Assembly: GCA_031308135.1 (NCBI GenBank)
Contig: JAHLJT010008756.1
Span: forward strand, 70,555,215-70,619,214
Direction of reading: 5' to 3'
Length of the DNA stretch: 64,000 nucleotides
Origin: Acheta domesticus
Taxonomy: Eukaryota > Arthropoda > Insecta > Orthoptera > Gryllidae
Below the pieces are notes generated by a model, which saw only the letters and a list, made by a program, of their open reading frames with translations, ran no database searches and was not told the origin of the DNA. The position numbers were made by a program, and so were the translations under genes. Position 1 is the first letter of the stretch. The number at the start of each line of letters is the position of its first letter. Shown piece after piece: positions 1 to 9,596 of this stretch.

Positions 1-1
1 A

Positions 2-116
2 ACAACCATACCCAATGCTCAAACGCAAACACCTTCAACCTTAACAGAAATAGTCCAACAAACCCTAGAATCAAATAAAAATTACCCTGGCTTGAATTCC
101 ATCCATGAATATTAAC
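2..116 (+). pseudogene. Possible C-terminal end of a LINE ORF1
   Basis: A reading frame already open at the window edge runs to a TAA at 114-116. Its Gln/Thr/Asn-rich end (TLTEIVQQTLESN) resembles in style the tail of the intact Jockey-type ORF1 at 9068-9571 (QLITTITNQVLNALI). An ATG at 106 overlaps the stop and opens a short frame beginning MNINYKP, loosely like the start of ORF2 at 9597 (MDINKYP). I infer a small leftover of a non-LTR element, cut by the window edge on the left and lost to other sequence by about 186. The match is weak and by eye only; it could be chance. Confidence 0.25.
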
Positions 117-180
117 TACAAACCATCTGGTGTGAAGAGATCCTCAAGTACAATTTCCCAAGATGCAGTTAGAAAGAACG

Positions 181-868
181 CGTGTTAAAAATTATATTTT
201 TTTACAGTTTCGAAATTTCTTCGTGTGTAATTTGTTCTTCTTAATAAAGTTATGTACAAATAATTTTATAAATTCTCATCTTATAAAGTTTTTGTAACAT
301 GTAAAATATTCCAAGCAAATATTAATAATGCAAAGCTCCTACCTACTACTGGTCTAATTTGAAAATTCGTTCGGCAATGATACATCTCACCTTATTGGCG
401 GCCTTTGTGGGTTGATCAAACTGTCGGTTACTGCTTTATTCATATCCATCAAACAAACCATACATAGTGAGATCGGAAGTGCGACTTGCCTGAGGGGAGG
501 TCGTTTCGCGAAATCACTTAGCACAACAGGGTGTGCTAAAAATTAATATTTTTACTCTTCTGCTAATTATTCGTTTGTAATGTGTTCTTCTTAAAATATT
601 TCTCTAATTTGGTAAATTCTCATTAGATAAAGTTCTTGTAACATTTACAATATTCCAAACAAATATTAATAATTCAAAGCGCCTACTTGCCACTGGTCTA
701 ATTTGAAAATTCGTTCGGCATTGATACATCTCACTTTATTGGCTGCCTCCGTGAGTTGATCAAACAATCGGTTACTGCTTTATTCACATCCATCAAACAA
801 ACCTTACATAGTGAGATCGGGAGTGCGACTTGCCTGAGGGGAGGTCGTTTCGCGAAATCACTTTGCAC
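181..868. repeat. 344-bp tandem duplication, two copies
   Basis: Two head-to-tail copies, roughly 181-524 and 525-868, stay in register at a 344-bp period. The same string GAGATCGG starts at 469 and 813, and both copies carry the blocks TTGTTCTTCTTAA, CTGGTCTAATTTGAAAATTC and GAGGGGAGGTCGTTTCGCG. Differences are point changes and small indels. The copies hold no convincing reading frame. It could be a short satellite-like array or a local duplication. Confidence 0.9.
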
Positions 869-877
869 AAGAGAGCG

Positions 878-1050
878 CGTCGACTGACAGCATTGTCCGT
901 GTCGTCCCCGTCCCGTCCCGTCCCCCGGGGACTTTCTCCGGCGCCGTGGCTACCACCCGCGCACCCGCGCTCGCCCGCCCGCCCCGAGGTCGAGGCGGTT
1001 TCTCCCGGGCTGACCCCACGCACCCCGGCCACGTCGGCGAACGCTCTTTA
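878..1050. other. CpG-rich island 1
   Basis: Abrupt GC- and CpG-dense block (runs of CCGTC, CGCCCG, GCGCTCG) in A+T-rich surroundings, directly after the second 344-bp copy. Open frames here follow from high GC and look non-coding. It may be an unmethylated promoter or a young repeat unit; its right part recurs in decayed form at 1742. Confidence 0.55.
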
Positions 1051-2305
1051 ATGGATCTGTGTGCTACTTGAATCAGGAAAACGATACGCGGCTGTATCGT
1101 GTGGGAGTTCATATTAACCCGTAGCAACATCAAGGAATACGTAAGCGGTCCCGAACCATACTAAGATGGGTGGACTCTGGAACCCATTGCTTATATTTTG
1201 ATTTTATTGTTTTTTTTATGATTTTAATAAATTAATAGGTTGATATAAATAATAATACACATGAACATTCATTTACACAAAACCACATTCAATTTATGAC
1301 TAAGAAAAAACATCGACTTTCTCACGTCAATACTTAATGACTAAATCTATTTCGTTTTTAAGTTTGTATGACAAAGAAAGGCCTGTAGTAATTTAATAAC
1401 ATAATAATGGATTAACAATAATGATACTAATACTTAGAAAACTAAAAAATGTGCAAAAAAGACTCCAAAACAAACCATATAAGCAAATACAAATTTCTTA
1501 ATGCTAGATGTTGATTTAGCCGTAATCTCAAAAGCACTGTGCGCTCCTAGCCAAGATGTCTTTATAACTTGTGTCGGTTTAACTCTTCTTCTAGTTACGA
1601 TTAGCTACTATACGCCTTTCGTTGAGGCCGAGAGATAGGTCAATGTAAAGTAATTAGTGGTAGCCTGTACTGAAAGTAATATGGATGCATATGGAGCTAA
1701 TTTCAATTGGTTCAATACCTTTAAGAAAAATTCGCATAGGTGGACGGTCTCTTCCGAGCTGACCTTATCCACCTCGACCGCATTGGTAGATTGGCTTTAC
1801 TGGTTGTGTGTACTATTTGAATAAGGATAAATGATACACCGTTGCGTTGATGTGGACATTCACATTAATTAAGGTTGCTTGTCACGAACTTCAGGATGTT
1901 CAGAAAGATGATGAGAAAATACAATATGTTTAGCATTACACTATGCGTGTTTAATACTAGGACTGCTTTAGTATCCTAGGTGTCAAAAGAGGTAGTACAC
2001 TTCCCAAGGATGATCGGAATTTGTTGAACTGAGACGAAGCATTTATTTATGTTATTTTTTCTATTTACAAAGCAATTCAGAAAAAATGAATGTTTGAATG
2101 AAAGGTATTTTTGTAATATAAAATCTCATCGTACTTATACGTAGTTATTGCCAAGATGTAATATATTTTTGATTAGAAACAACGATGATCCCTGTTTAAC
2201 GTGTCTGTCTGCTACTTGTATCAAGAAAAACGATACTTGGCAACGTCGATGTGGAGGTTAAAATTAATTATACTTGCTTGTCTTGTACTTCAGGGGAGAG
2301 ATAAT
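993..2305. repeat. GC-rich unit with two decayed copies
   Basis: Three related segments lie at about 993-1140, 1742-1905 and 2190-2305. The first two share GGCGGTTTCTCCCGGGCTGA against GGACGGTCTCTTCCGAGCTGA, then CACCCCGGCCACGTCGG against CACCTCGACCGCATTGG. All three share a block with GCTACTT/CTATTTG, an AACGATAC-like core and TTCATATTAA-type sequence. Many differences are CG to TG/CA, as expected from methylation decay. The intervals between them show no other feature. Confidence 0.6.
1141..1741. other. A+T-rich spacer
   Basis: No gene, RNA or repeat structure recognised; plain A+T-rich sequence between two decayed repeat copies. Confidence 0.5.
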
Positions 2306-2722
2306 GATCTCAAAATATGAAGGAGTGAGTGAGAGATAATCACAAGCTGCACTAATGCAGTCTTGTGATACAGCTCATTTAATGCTTTGCGGATGCAAAT
2401 GGAGAATAAAGAAACACATGAAGGTGTTATCCTACCATAAGAAGATTCAATGATTCTATCAATGGGAAGCAGATGCTCAAACGTTTGTGATATGTTTAAT
2501 TAGAAAAACCTGAAATTGTTTCTTTTTTTATTTTATTACATGTCATAGATCCCTTCATAGGTCTAATACTACGATGTACCCATTTAAAAATGATGAAGGA
2601 CTGGGACTTTCGAGTGAATAAAAATGGTGGAAGAAACTGAAATATTGTGTTGTTTTTCTGATAATTCCACTTTGTTTCAAGTTTTATAATTTTTAGGTTT
2701 GATTTCTTTCCTGAAACATTCA
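2306..2722. other. A+T-rich spacer
   Basis: Nothing recognised. The only long frame (2496-2723, minus) has no family features and is probably chance. Confidence 0.5.
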
Positions 2723-2904
2723 ATTACTAAAGAGTTTTTTTACATATTTTATTATTTCGAATATGATATATGGTTCAGTTTAACAGTACAAACTTTTTCT
2801 CATGTTTTTGATGCTTACTATCTTTCTTTAAAAAACTAAACTATTTCTTTACTATTATTTCTTAGGGAGAGGAAACCCACTGAGCACCTAAAAAATCATC
2901 TAGA

Positions 2905-4885
2905 TTTGCAATTGTACATAAAACCATCCTTGGGAAATCTATTTGTTTTTATTCTGGTATCGTTTTTGGGTGCTTTGCATAGATTGTATTGAGATAATTG
3001 TGTAATTTATGACATATTGTTATAAAAATTATGGGGTAACTTAGTGATGTGGTGTATGATAGGTTTTACTTGAATTTCTTTATGAAGTTGTTTGTTTTTG
3101 ATGAACCAGAGTGCATTGGTTATTGTTCGCAGTAATTTATTTTTTATGACCTGTAATTTATGAATATTGGTTTTTCCTGTATTAATCCAGACGGGGCAGG
3201 TAGAGCATTAGGGGTCTTAATATGGCTGTATATATGGGCTTGGCATTTTCTATTGTTATTTTACTGTGGTTGTTTATTAATGGCTTTAATTGAATCAGTT
3301 TAACTTTTGTTTGTTCTGTTTTAATGTTTATATTTTCTTTCCAGTTTAGTTGTGTCCAAATGTCTTAGATATCTCGCTATTTTGTTTTGTGAACTCTAAG
3401 GTACGGTGTTATTGTTCAGTGTGAGAGAGGTGGTGGTGTTGAAATTGTTTTTAATGAAGAGGTTTTTGCTGTTGACGTAGATGGGTTTAATTTAATTTTC
3501 CATTTGTTTGGCCAAGCATCGATTTGGTTTAGATGTTGTTGTATTGTGTTTCTTAATATGCCAAGTGATGTGCTACAACAATACAATGCTGTATCATCTG
3601 CAAATTGTGCTCTATTTATTTTGTTGGATGTAGGAATATCAATATATTTATCAATGCTGTATAAAGATAAAATAATATAGGTGACAATGGGGAGCCCTGA
3701 GGAAGTCCAGTCAAAATTGGTTTCGGGTTTGAAAAATGTTTATCTATTGAAACTAAAAAAGTTCTTAAGTATTTGGGCGTTGTGTGATTATACGTTTGTG
3801 CATGACACCTACATGCCATACTGTCATATGCTTTTGAAATATCTAGAAAGGTTGATATTGTATGTAGTTTTCTTTGGAATGCTGTATGGATATGTTCTGT
3901 TATTCTGAATAATTGGTTGTGGTTGATAACTTTTCTGTGAATTCAAATTGATGTCTATGAATGATGCCATTTAAGTTGAAGTAATTGTTGAGTGTTTTCT
4001 GAATGGTTTTTCTCTAGAATTTTTGATAATGAGGGCAACAAGCTTATTAGTCTATAATTTTCTACATTGGATGGATTTTTATTTGGTTTCGGTATGGGTA
4101 ATTAGAGTGGGGTATGGGCTATAGAGTGTTTCCATAAAAGTGGAAAAAATCATATTCTTAATGAAGAGTTATAAACATTATTTATGTATGCTATGGCTTG
4201 GTTTGTAGATTTTTGAGGATATTTTTATTTATTCTGTCATGTCCTGGGGCCTTTTTAGGGAATCTTTAGTTCAATTTTAGGTCTGGGAAGATGTGAATTT
4301 GATTCTGGAGAGTACATTATAATTAGAATATGTTGCTAACTGTGTGATTGTTTGGTATCGATTGTATGTGGGGGGGGAGGGTGTCGTTGGGTTTGAATGT
4401 AGTTTCAAAATGTTTTGCTAGTGTTTTTGCATTTTCAAAAGGTGAGAATTTTTCCCTGTGCTGGTATTCAGTGGAGAAATGGTATTCCTTTTGTTGAGTA
4501 TTTTATTTTTAAATTGCCATAATGTATTGTTACTGGAGCTTAGTGTTTGAATCATGTTATTGTATTGTTGCTGTTTGTGTGTGAAAAGTGCTTTTTTGGT
4601 AATATAAGTTAATAGATTCAGTTTCTTTTTTACTTCAGGGTTTCTAGTGTGATTTCACAACCTTCTTCTTTTATTCTTTGTGTGGATTAGATTTTTTATG
4701 ATTTTCGGTTGTTCATTTTTTAATTCTGTATGTTTATCAGTGATTTTGATTTATTGTTCTGTCGTTCACTTAATATTATGGAAATAAGTATTGATATTGC
4801 TTGATCTATTTCTGGAGGGGTATTTAAGACTTTGAATTTTGGGATGATTGTTTTAAAATTATTTTTAAACTTGTACCAATTGATT

Positions 4886-4918
<33 letters not shown>

Positions 4919-5720
4919 GAGTTGTGGAATGGGTGAGCGTGTGGGGAGTGAAGGTTTTGTTGTTATTATTACTGGCAGATGGTCTGAGTCCATTTCATGG
5001 TGTATTGTAGAGAAAACATTTTGTTGTGTTTTTGTTATACCTAGGTCTAACAGGTCAGGGTTCCTACAGTGATCATATTGGTAGTAGGTTGGTTGATTGG
5101 GGGTTATTATATTTAGTTTGTTGTAGATTATTAATTGTAGTACTTGTGTCCCAGATGAGTTATTGTTTTTACATGCCCACCGTACATGTTCTTCATTCGG
5201 ATAACCCAGGATTTTTGTTGGAGTGTATTGATTAATAATACCAATGAGATTGGTATGCTGGATTTTTTACATTGGGGGCTTATAAGCTACTATGAGTACA
5301 GTTTCCAGATTATTGTTATTAGTAAACTTAATTGTTGCAGTTTCAATAGCAGGAGTTAATGGTAGTATTATTTAATAACATGGTATTATGCTCTTTATTT
5401 GTATCATTACTCCTCTTCCATTATATCCATTATTCCATATTGGTCTCTGTTTTAATTACTTAATAATCTGGTAGACTAAATTTTGCACAATTGTTCAAAT
5501 GCGTTTCAGTTATACATGTATAGTATATTTTCTTATCTTCCAAGAAATATATCAGTTCATTGACTTTATTGATTATTCCATTTGCATTCTAACTGGGTAT
5601 GATAATCTTAATAATTTGTATTTGTTGCCTAATTATTATTAATGTATGCTGAGATGGATTATTGAATGTTATTTATTATGGATGGGGTAATTGGGTTGAT
5701 AATATTGATTATGTGGGTTG
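2905..5720 (-). pseudogene. Jockey-like ORF2 relic (endonuclease/reverse transcriptase)
   Basis: In life this protein nicks target DNA and copies the element RNA at the nick. Only fragments remain readable on the minus strand: GLPQGSPLSPILFYLY (reverse-transcriptase motif B region, about 3660-3710), AQFADDTALY with the FADD active-site motif (about 3580-3610), WKIKLNPS just after it, ACPVWINTGKTNIHKLQ near 3180-3140, and a closing RFPKDGF close to 2910 that parallels RFPKDRF at the end of the intact ORF2. Frames change several times between these blocks and stops are frequent. The endonuclease half (about 5700-4700) is more decayed and is assigned by position. A (TG)n microsatellite has grown inside it. 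Confidence 0.75.
4887..4917. repeat. (TG)n microsatellite
   Basis: About 15 uninterrupted TG units inside the decayed ORF2 relic, so they expanded after that element lost constraint. Confidence 0.95.
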
Positions 5721-5949
5721 CTATTGTATTGATCAGGGAGTTGAGAACGATGTTCTCGTTTGTCTGTGCATGAGAATTTAGATTTTGGGGGTTATTTTGT
5801 TGATTATTTTGTGCTGAATTTGTGCTGTTTACGTGTGTAAAGTTCAGGATGTTTTGAGTGTGACTCAGTCCGGGAAAGTTAGTCTGGATATTTTGGGTGG
5901 CGCTTTCGAAGATTAATTGGTTTTAGTTCTATTTTGGGGATTATTGTGA

Positions 5950-7096
5950 TTAGGGTTTGGCAGATTTTTGATAATATGCGCATTCTACTCTTCTGAGGAC
6001 CACTATGAGTTTTCCTTGACATTTATAGCATTTGAAAGGTTCATTTTTAAGGGGACAAGTTGCAGAATAATGATGTTTGGAACAATAAATACATGTTACT
6101 CTACGGTTACAATATTTTTTTGTATGGCCAAAGTCTAAACATCTCATGCATTGAATGGGTCCTTCAGCTCTCGTTTTCCTTTCAGCTTTTACAATGAAAT
6201 TACATATTTGTCTTATTTCTAAAATATTTTTCTAGGTTTTCTTCCCCGTTGAATTCGGCTGCTATTACTGGTATTGGGATACTGTCTTATCGGAATCTGG
6301 TAAATGTAAAGGGTGATGGGTTTTTCTCTTTCAATTCTGTGTAGATTTCCTCTTGTATGATTGATGTACGTAAGTTTTTGAATACATCTGAGAATTTCTT
6401 ATTTGCTGGATCCCTGTAAGTATGAAATTGTTTTCTTGTGTTAATTAGACGTTCGGTTATGTCTATGAAGTCACTGATTTTCTCTGATTGTATTTTTACT
6501 TTATTATCTATGAATTTAAGTGTGAAGCTGTTTGTTACTTTGGCATTGATTTCCTTGCTGAAATTCGTGATGTTAGTAATATTTGCTACATAAATTTGCG
6601 GGATTTTAGTTTATTCTGACACACATGATGCTTCTTTAATGTAACTGAACCTGTTTTGATTGTTGGGTTCTAGTTCACTGCTCAGTACCTGAAATCTATT
6701 GTCAGTGGCAACCGTTACACCAATACTGCGTTGATTTATGTTAGCTTGTTTTGATTGCACATTATATCTTTTTGTGTCATTGTGTCAATTATCATCATCA
6801 TCAGAAGGCTTTCATCATCACGCTTAAAATTTTGCCCAACGTTATGTTGGCCTGAAACGTTACCTTGTGTCCAGGTTTTGCTGTCTCGTTGAAGTCTGTT
6901 GATTTGGTTGAGGTTCCATTGTTTGGCTTGACTGAGATTCCATTGATGTAACTTCACTGATGGTTTCCGTGCCTTCTTCATAAAATATCGATATGTTTAA
7001 TTCTGGGATGGGATAATCACTGTGTAATGTTCTTAGATAATTATTAATAAACTGCCCGGTTGTCGGACAGTACCCATTGTACACAGTGCGTAGCAC
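5950..7096 (-). pseudogene. Jockey-like ORF1 (gag-like) relic with CCHC knuckles
   Basis: ORF1 proteins of this clade bind element RNA. On the minus strand, 6147-5950 keeps GHTKKYC (end of a first knuckle) and a full C-x2-C-x4-H-x4-C in CIYCSKHHYSATC. A third motif begins CYKC but lacks a clear His. The segment 7096-6736 keeps a Gln/Thr/Ser-rich stretch (MEPQPNQQTSTRQQ) comparable to the Gln-rich N-terminal part of the intact ORF1. Several frameshifts and stops separate the pieces. Order, spacing to ORF2 and the triple-knuckle layout support the call. Confidence 0.7.
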
Positions 7097-7239
7097 TCAC
7101 TAATGGCACTGTTTCTATACATCACAAGATTTTCGCTGGTTTACAGTTTTTCCTAGTTCACTCGGTTATCACTGTTTACAACAATAAGAGCGATCCGTTC
7201 GGTTCGAAAGTCGAGCGTGGATTGACTAAAATACTTATT

Positions 7240-7597
7240 AATTATTAAAATAAAGAGACAGTTCTTTAAAAATTTTTGACATTCAATTTTTTATTTTTCT
7301 ATGAGTGACAAATTGTATGCGACGAAGTTTTATGCGACGACGTAACGACGATGATTACTTGCAAAATTTTGTAGATAATTGTATATATTTTATTGTTTAA
7401 CATTTTTTTTCATGTCTTTGTTTAAATCAGTATGTTATTATCAATATATTAAAAAGATGTCTGAGGATGGCTGTTGAGCTACAGCCGAAACGTTACTTCC
7501 TCACAAAAAACTTCGTCGCATACAATTTGTTACTCATAGGAAAATAAAAAATTTAATGTCAAACATTTTAAAGAACTGTCTGTTTATTTTAATTATT
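7240..7597. mobile_element. Foldback structure with 91-bp inverted arms
   Basis: The left arm 7240-7331 and right arm 7507-7597 are reverse complements over about 91 bp with only a few mismatches; both contain, in opposite orientation, CTTCGTCGCATACAATTTGT and AAAGAACTGTCT. A 175-bp spacer lies between and has no frame. Such symmetry is typical of foldback or MITE-type DNA elements. Inverted partial copies are also known for Penelope-like retroelements, and the spacer holds a motif that fits those. It sits between the 5' end of the old Jockey and the piggyBac relic. Confidence 0.85.
7461..7492 (+). other. Hammerhead-ribozyme-like core
   Basis: CTGAGGA matches the conserved CUGANGA box. It is followed by T, a perfect 6-bp stem GGCTGT/ACAGCC with loop TGAGCT, and then GAAAC, the second conserved box. 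One unpaired T between CTGAGGA and the stem departs from the canonical core, and I see no clear closing stem I. Known family fact: Penelope-like elements carry minimal hammerhead motifs. Catalysis is doubtful for this copy. Confidence 0.35.
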
Positions 7598-7639
7598 ACC
7601 AATGACATTCACAGAAGAAGAATAAACATTAATTATTGT

Positions 7640-8012
7640 AGATTATTTGATAAAGGAAAAATTGGCTCCTGAAATATGTTTGTTTCTGAAATACTTAAAT
7701 AAAATTGAAAAATAATTAGTGGCATGTGCCATTGCAACTCGCCAAAAAAAAATCCCCTCAGTATTCTGGACCTGCCAGGCATTTTGCTCTGCAATATCGA
7801 TAATGTAAGGAAAGAAAAATATAATTTATCCCTGGTGTGAATAAGCGATATAAGCTAATATTTTGATCAGAGCAATCAACCCCTCCCAAACCTTTGTTAC
7901 ATAAGCACTACAGAAGGCCTGAGATCAAGTTCTTTTTACACATCTGAGAGTGGAGTTTTAGCTCCCTGATATAACTCCATCCATAAAACATTCTTCAGAT
8001 GTAGTTCAACCC
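7640..8012 (-). pseudogene. piggyBac transposase relic, C-terminal part
   Basis: Continues, on the minus strand, the transposase pseudogene broken by the Jockey insertion. Directly left of the target site it reads WVELHLKNVLWMELYQGAK, matching the piggyBac block that follows the first catalytic Asp (KLW...GY...YQG). Near 7805-7770 it reads IIDIAEQNAWQVQ, matching the C-terminal DxxxQNAW block of the family. The central segment with the second and third catalytic Asp residues is not recognisable between them, so an internal deletion is likely. Frames shift and stops occur. Together with 12524-13330 it forms one dead gene. Confidence 0.8.
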
Positions 8013-8025
8013 AGAGTTTGTAGTC

Positions 8026-8283
8026 CCCATTCTCGCTGCGACAGCGGAACAGAGCAGTTCGCTGCCCAGTGCGCTCCGCTATCAGCGACAGTTATCGCTC
8101 CGCGCTGGAAACGGTTCGACCCCCAGTGTCGGCGCAGACCTCAGTGTTTTTGTGTTCGTCTATGTGGTGAAGTGATTTTCACGAATAGTATTTATTGTTT
8201 GTGTACAGTATTCGTTAAGAGTAGTGAAAATAGATAAAAGTGATTTACCGTGCTCTGCCCTCGGACAGAGCATCAAAGAAGCG
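8026..8283 (+). promoter_or_regulatory. Jockey 5' leader with presumed internal promoter
   Basis: GC-richer than its surroundings (CGCTGCGACAGCGG, CAGTGCGCTCCGC) and located between the target duplication and ORF1. Jockey-type elements carry an internal promoter at their first bases; that role is inferred from the family. No TATA box is evident. Confidence 0.6.
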
Positions 8284-9571
8284 ATGGAGGCCGTGAACAA
8301 CACTACGCCTGATCCCATGCAATATTCAGTAGAGTATAAGCAACAACTCATCATAGATCAACAACAGCAGCAAATACAGGCGCAGCAGCATCAACTCCAG
8401 GAACAGCACCAACAACTACTACAACTGCAACAGCAACTACAGGAACTTCAAACGCAAGTACAAAATAGCCAACGCTCTAGTTGGCCGCCCTTGCAACATA
8501 GTGCGCCTGCCCCAACTGATCAAAGTGACCCCAAAAGGCAGAAAACTGGTACTGTTTCTCGTTATGCTATTCCCACGCAATATATGTTCGAAACATTAAA
8601 CAATGAAAATGAAGAAGAAGAACACATCAGTTCCGCGGAAACAGTGACTAAAATTCCTCCAATAATCATACACAAAGCTGAAAATTTTCAATTATTAATA
8701 AAACACATTAAAAGTGTAGTTAAACAAGATTTCACAACAAAATTAGAAGCAGACAAAGTGAAAGTTAATCTTAATTCAGTAGACGATTTCAGAGATCTTC
8801 GTAAATTTTGCAATGAGAACAACATTGAATACCACACATTTCGTGATCCAAGCATAAAAACATTTTCAATTGTAATAAAAGATATTCACACATTGTATAG
8901 TGAAACAGAAATCTTTCAGGAACTAGTAAAAAAATATCCAGTTGTCAAGTAACTCGCCTTCACGGAAAAGATAGGAAACCATTAACAACTTGTGCTGTAG
9001 ATCTAGAGGATAATATCAAGGAAGGAGTATTCTATCTTTAGATAGATTTATATACAGTGTTATTAAAGTGTATCCTAGAGTCAACAACAAATTACCAATT
9101 CAATGTAAAAATTGTCAAAGGTTTGATCACACCCAAGCTAACTGTGGGCGCCCTCCAAGATGCGTTAGGTGTTTAGGTAACCACCATTATTCTAAATGCA
9201 CGGAACCTAAAACGGAAACAACTCGGAAATGCGTTAACTGCAAAAAAGACCACACTGCCAATTGGAAAGGATGTGAAGTTTATCAAAATTTGCTAAAAAA
9301 TCAAGCAGAGAGGTATAACCAAAGACAGCAGACATTTAGCACTAGAAAATTTCAGGAGGTAAAAAACCTTGACCAAAAACATTTCCCTCAAAAACATCTA
9401 CAACAAACAAATCCAACGCAGCATTCTCCCAAAAATGCATGGAGTTCAAATTCCTTAAGACTTAGTTTCCAAAACCCTCCTCATACGAACTCCAACCTCA
9501 CTTCACAACAAAGGCAGCTAATAACAACAATCACTAACCAAGTATTAAATGCACTCATTCCACAAATTTAA
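8284..9571 (+). pseudogene. Jockey ORF1, RNA-binding gag-like protein, two frameshifts
   Basis: The product would coat element RNA. The first ATG in frame is at 8284; the frame is open from 8176, but codons before 8284 offer only GTG. Residues of about 20-80 are very Gln-rich with coiled-coil character. The frame meets TAA at 8950-8952. The protein-like sequence continues in a second frame from about 8949 to 9040, then in a third frame to the stop at 9569-9571, so two small indels break it. The last part holds three knuckles: CKNCQRFDHTQANC, CVRCLGNHHYSKC (both C-x2-C-x4-H-x4-C) and CVNCKKDHTANWKGC (C-x2-C-x3-H-x6-C). The expected product is about 430 residues. ORF2 starts 25 bp downstream. 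Confidence 0.9.
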
Positions 9572-9596
9572 ATATTAATACAATCAGCCCTAGAAA

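Larger units (their letters stand above)
2735..7220 (-). mobile_element. Degenerate Jockey-like non-LTR retrotransposon
   Basis: Read on the minus strand, the pieces come in the order expected for a Jockey-clade LINE: a 5' leader near 7220, an ORF1 with CCHC knuckles (about 7096-5950), ORF2 reverse-transcriptase motifs (FADD near 3590, GLPQGSPLSPIL near 3700), a C-terminal end ending RFPKDGF near 2910, and a 3' end with a short A tail (T run at 2735-2741). ATTACTAAA at 2723-2731 and ATTGACTAAA at 7221-7230 may be a worn target duplication. Length is about 4.5 kb, as in the intact copy at 8026-12510. Many stops and frameshifts show it is old and inactive. Confidence 0.85.

Noticed and set aside
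4884..5235. Plus-strand frames beginning in the (TG)n run
   Set aside because: Antisense to the decayed LINE ORF2 and driven by the microsatellite.
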